From contig JABYQS010000982.1 in NCBI GenBank assembly GCA_022592435.1, forward strand, positions 1 through 10,257: a DNA stretch of 10,257 bases, given 5' to 3'. Both the position numbers and the translations under genes were made by a program. The notes under the pieces are model-generated. The model was not told the origin of the DNA. It saw only the letters and a program-made list of their open reading frames with translations, and did no database searches. The stretch comes from Cerioporus squamosus. Its lineage: Eukaryota > Basidiomycota > Agaricomycetes > Polyporales > Polyporaceae. Below, one piece after another: positions 6,871 to 10,257 of this stretch (position 1 is the stretch's first letter; every line of letters starts with the position of its first letter).

Positions 6871-9088
6871 TCAAGCGAGTGACGACGTGGACGGTGGCAG
6901 AGGCGGGAGGAACAGCCCCAGAGCTCGTCACAGTCGAAGTGCTCGTGGCGACCGCGATGCTAGACGAAACCGTGCTGGTCTCAGTGTTTGAGGTGCTAGC
7001 TGCGGTAGTGGAGGCCGAAACGGAAGTCCGTGGTGGCAGGGGTAGACGCAGAAGTGGTCGTGGAGGTAGCGCTACTGGTGTAGGTTTTTGCCGACCCAAA
7101 GGCGCACAGACATCAGGATCGTGCAGCGCTGCCGGTCCTTCGTGAGATAACCAAGCCGGACGCCTCCAGATATGACCTGAGACGGGTTCAATAAGCTGTT
7201 GTAAATCACGACTAATTTAAAACCCTACCACTGGCGTGGCTTGTCCTGCTGACAGCTCGATTCTCGATCTTAGTTCCAGAACTATTTACAACGCGTACGC
7301 TCTAGTTAGTCACGTTCCACAGTAGCCCGAGAGGAGCGGCGGGTCCCAAACTTACGATCATCCCTGTCCCTGGAGTATGCCAGTTTCTGCGCATCAGCCC
7401 ACGTATACAGGAACTCTCCGTGGCGTGAACTGGGGTTGGGAGGAGCCCATTCGCCGAACCACAGCGGAGTGTTTTCCGTGAGCGGCGTCGTCCTTTGAGC
7501 GCTGCAGGTTGCAGATGTGGATCATATACGCTTCCTCGTTGGGATCGGCGACACCTGAAGGACGCGGAGTCAGGGTGAGGAGACAGCAAAAGGATGAGAA
7601 GAGGCACGTACGCCGAATCTGTGTACAGGTGATTGTCGTAGCCCATCGGACCTATGGCGGCATCCGCTGGGTTGGGAGGGTCGTTGTACTGCCAGCCCAT
7701 GTCCATGAAGCTGCGCTCATCCAGCTATGGTTATTCGTGGGCAAGCTGCAAGAGCATGACACTCACTTCGCTACGAGGCGCTCTCGCTTCCTGGAGTGAA
7801 AGACGTCAAACTGGAAGTCCAACGTTTCTGAGAGCTCGACCAGGATGGGAACGGAGGTCAGGATCGCTGTCTTGACGTCGAGGTCCAGGACGTTTGACCC
7901 TCCGATAGTGGCAGAAATAGCCTCGGTGACGTTCGAGGCCGAGACCAACAACTCCGCATTAATGTCGAGGTCGAGGGTAGGGCCGCCAATCCCAAGGATG
8001 AGCTCCATTGCACGCAATGTCTGGACGAACTTCTTTGGACTGTGGAAGAGACGTCAAATAAGCCGGAGCAACAGAGTAGCCACCGAGAGCATGCATACAG
8101 TCACCGTATCCGGGAGTCAGGTGGCGTCCTGGATTGGCTCGTTAACCGCTTGGATGGAGAATACGGCTCCGAAGTCAGGGTCAAGATGTGAGACCGCAGT
8201 CATCACAGCCGTCCACACGAGCGCACGCTGGTAGTTATACGGAGTCTATAGGAAAATGAGCATATAGCGCAGCTGCATGGGAAAGAATCAACGCACATAG
8301 AACTCGACGTCAGTGGTGCACTGGCCAGCAAACGCCTGGTCGGAAGTCTGGACACCGGGGAGGGCATGGTGGTCGAGAATGATGCTCATCCCGGCGTTCT
8401 TCAGCATCTTGACACCGCGTTTCTGATGGGGGATGTAAGTTGGTTGTATTGCGCAGAGAAGTTATGATACTCAACAAATGAGATATACCGCCGCGAGGAT
8501 AAAACTCGGTCGTCCGATCGACAAGGCGTTCGACGATCCAGTACCCGAGCTTCAACGCGGATACGTCAGACGCGCAGCTACTGGTGTACGAACCTGGGCT
8601 TACCGGGATGCGGATGGTGTTGATGCCGACTTCAGCAAGCGCGTCAACGTCGCTCTGAGTGAACCATGTGGACCTGGTGGTGTGGGTGATTGGTTTCTTG
8701 CTGAGACATAAGAGTACAAGACCACAAGGACATACCAGTGTTTCTCGAACTTATCATGAGCAGTCTCCGGATAGCCTGAACGAGTGAGCTGGACGAGCAT
8801 ATTGATGACCTGAGATGAACAGAACCGCAAGAACAACTTACAACTCTGAGCCAATGCAAGTCGAACAATCCGTGCAGTTCCAGTCTCCGCCCATATCAGC
8901 CCATTCTAGATAGAGATGAGCACCTGGAAGGGATCAATGAAAATGAACAGTATATACCTGAGGGATGATCCACGGCTCGACCAGCAGCACCCGCCGAGGT
9001 TCACGCCGTACATCTTGTCTGGCATGGCTGCCATGGCACGAGGAAAGACCGCCGCCGCCAGAATAACCGCTGTTACTAACGGCCGCAT
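6871..9088 (-). pseudogene. Gene C: decayed GH5 beta-glucanase paralogue with Ser/Thr tail
   Basis: Tandem copy of gene B. The exon remnants are 9088-8958, 8905-8842, 8788-8736, 8673-8604, 8549-8475, 8422-8297, 8245-8099, 8039-7767, 7710-7612, 7554-7356, 7281-7229 and 7176 onward, at the same 11 intron positions as gene B. The family motifs survive: a signal peptide (MRPLVTAVILAAAVFPRAMA), GVNLGG, LLVEPW, LGYWIVERLVDR, ILDHHALPG, VNEP with the acid/base Glu, and LWFGEW with the nucleophile Glu. Breaks against gene B or the family pattern are one-base losses at about 8988 (Trp of the GGW motif), 8958, 8774, 8121 (gives TGA), 8035, 7625, 7554, 7164, 7135 and 7100. There is also a one-base gain at 7472-7475, a two-base loss at about 7272 (gives TAA), and a G-to-T change at the intron 5 donor (8474). 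After the last GH5 motif (DPDVCAP) the remnant runs into a Ser/Thr-rich tail (about 7095-6905), itself split over two frames, which gene B lacks. The 3' end is uncertain (6871 or 6632). Confidence 0.85.
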
Positions 9089-9166
9089 GATGGCTGGTGG
9101 GGCGGAATGAGTTCAAGAGCACAAATGAGGGAAAGGAATGAGAAACGCACCTTGCAGCCCTTGTAC

Positions 9167-9177
9167 CTATTTATTTG
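9167..9177 (-). promoter_or_regulatory. TATA-like element of gene C
   Basis: AAATAAATAGG is read on the minus strand about 80-90 nt upstream of the gene C ATG. A pyrimidine-rich segment (TTCTCATTCC..., about 9150-9125) that could contain the transcription start follows. This shows the duplicate kept its own promoter-like region. Confidence 0.45.
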
Positions 9178-9669
9178 GTCCTTGTGAGCTCCATCCGAGA
9201 CGTATACCGACCCCTCGTGTGCCCGCTGACAGTTACGGCGAGCAAAAAACGCGCATATAGCAGCTTTAGTTGATCGACGCAGTCTGCAACATCCGAGCAA
9301 TATTGATGCAGCCAATTGCATCGGCAACGAAATTCGAATAGAGTGTCCCAGACGGACAGGAGCCGACGTCGCGCTCTGATAGTCAATCAGGGCCAATTTG
9401 ATGCCGGACAGCAGTCCTTAGTTGCCAGTAGTCTAAGTCCTGCATAGAAAATCTAAGAGAACAACACTGTGAGTCGAAGGTTGCTACGAGGTGGCAAAGT
9501 CGATGAGCAGGATGAGAAGCGGAGAAGTGAGAAGAAGGGGCGGCCGGGAGGAGCAATAGTCGGCTGGCCGCTGCATCGCCACTGAGCGCCCCGCCTCTGC
9601 CTCGAGGATCTGCGTCGTACGCTACTTACCACTTGGCACTCGCCCACCACGACATAACTACGCGAGCTG
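9178..9669. other. Divergent region between genes C and D; possible gene D leader exon
   Basis: This region separates minus-strand gene C from plus-strand gene D. A canonical plus-strand donor (gtgagt at 9670) ends a candidate non-coding leader exon that would join to 9751 by an 81-nt intron with acceptor tttgcgcag. The minus strand is strongly CT-rich at about 9540-9490. No reading frame here has a recognisable motif; a 19-codon minus ATG frame at about 9442-9383 is noted only. Confidence 0.35.
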
Positions 9670-9761
9670 GTGAGTCTGATGATCTCTGAGTCTCTTTGAC
9701 CTGCGATTTTGATTTATGAATTTGACATAGCCATGTTTCAATTTGCGCAGTTCGTGTTGCA

Positions 9762-10257
9762 ATGTCGCGCTCGAGTGATCTTCCGGCAAACAACTTGAAG
9801 ATCCTCGAAACTCTTGGGGCGTTTCCGAGTTACAGGACTCGGAGTTAACGGATTCGGAAGACACAATGCGCGAAGCTTACGTTCTCTGGTACGTCGAGGA
9901 ATAGCCTTCAGGTCATCTCAGCTCAGCTAACTTGCTGACTCTTCCTGCAGCAGTGTGGTCGTTCCCTACAAGTAACAGCCCTGTCCAGAATGCGATGTGA
10001 GGTTTACAGCAGCTGCTCAGGTTTCAGCCGCGCGCGGCCTTGAAAAGTCTCCTTAGCCTCATACAACCGGTGAGCGGGCAAAGATTGGGTGGGTGCTCAT
10101 GATATCGCCATATGAAGCTGAAGTCAGATGCTGACAGCGCATGCAGGCTTAGATATGGTCTTCTGGCCCCACGACTGGTCCTGTTCGCCGCTGTCGCCCT
10201 CAGCCGCTACACGCGCGACATCAATACTTGCGGTACATGCCTCCTTCATTCCAGGAA
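9762..10257 (+). CDS. Gene D: 5' part of an unrecognised multi-exon gene
   Basis: The gene is called on splicing signals, not homology. Four successive plus-strand introns fit GT-AG rules: 9670-9750 (leader), 9889-9950 (GTACGT, branch CTAAC/CTGAC, CTGCAG), 9972-10020 (GTAACA...CTCAG) and 10070-10146 (GTGAGC, branch CTGAC, ATGCAG). The ATG at 9762 lies 11 nt after the leader acceptor and starts MSRSSDLPANNLKILETLG, but this frame meets TAA at 9846. An overlapping frame (open from 9777) reads ELTDSEDTMREAYVL into the 9888 junction and then, across the next two junctions, SVVVPYKFQPRAALKSLLSL. A one-base indel near 9840 would join the two. The last exon has a hydrophobic frame (LRYGLLAPRLVLFAAVALSR) that is out of phase with the junction, and another open frame if the acceptor at 10152 is used. 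The gene runs off the window. It could instead be a degraded gene or chance splice-like sites. Confidence 0.4.

Noticed and set aside
9658..9864. 68-codon minus frame rich in Ser and Glu
   Set aside because: It opens with GTG rather than ATG, has no motif, and opposes a better-supported plus-strand splice pattern.
1..10257. tRNA genes, CRISPR arrays, transposon ends or terminal inverted repeats
   Set aside because: None was seen on either strand; the only tandem repeats are the 45-bp tract and the His-codon tracts.

Overview
The window looks like nuclear DNA of a filamentous basidiomycete (Agaricomycetes-like). The coding regions are split into many short exons by canonical GT-AG introns of about 48-81 nt with CTNAY-type branch points. 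It carries a U6 spliceosomal RNA gene and secreted glycoside hydrolase family 5 (GH5) proteins of the fungal beta-1,3-glucanase type. There is no bacterial-style operon, CRISPR array, insertion sequence or tRNA.

Layout, left to right. (1) 186-305, minus: U6 snRNA. (2) 645-863: five imperfect 42-46 bp tandem repeats that overlap the 3' end of gene A. (3) About 837-3374, minus: gene A, an unrecognised secreted protein with a signal-like segment, three histidine-tract/beta-strand-like repeats, a glycosylation-rich middle and a Ser/Thr-rich C-terminus. It has no visible ATG ahead of the signal segment, and its reading frame is uncertain at the 3' end. (4) 3837-5863, minus: gene B, a 12-exon secreted GH5 gene of about 463 residues that keeps both catalytic glutamates but carries two single-base frame breaks. 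(5) About 6871-9088, minus: gene C, a tandem paralogue of gene B with the same 11 intron positions plus a Ser/Thr-rich tail. It is wrecked by about a dozen small indels and one lost splice donor and is called a pseudogene. (6) 9762 to the right edge, plus: the probable start of an unrecognised multi-exon gene D, supported mainly by four successive plus-strand introns.

Genes B and C are head-to-tail duplicates, each with its own TATA-like promoter. Both were built as secreted glucan-active hydrolases acting at the cell wall or outside the cell. Gene A may also be extracellular, but nothing in the sequence ties it to the hydrolases. The density of apparent indels differs sharply between genes: very high in C, low in A and B. 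This argues that gene C is truly decayed, while the few breaks in A, B and D could be either real alleles or assembly errors. No previously undescribed multi-gene system is evident. The most unusual objects are gene A's His-tract repeat architecture and its frame-breaking 45-bp repeat tail.
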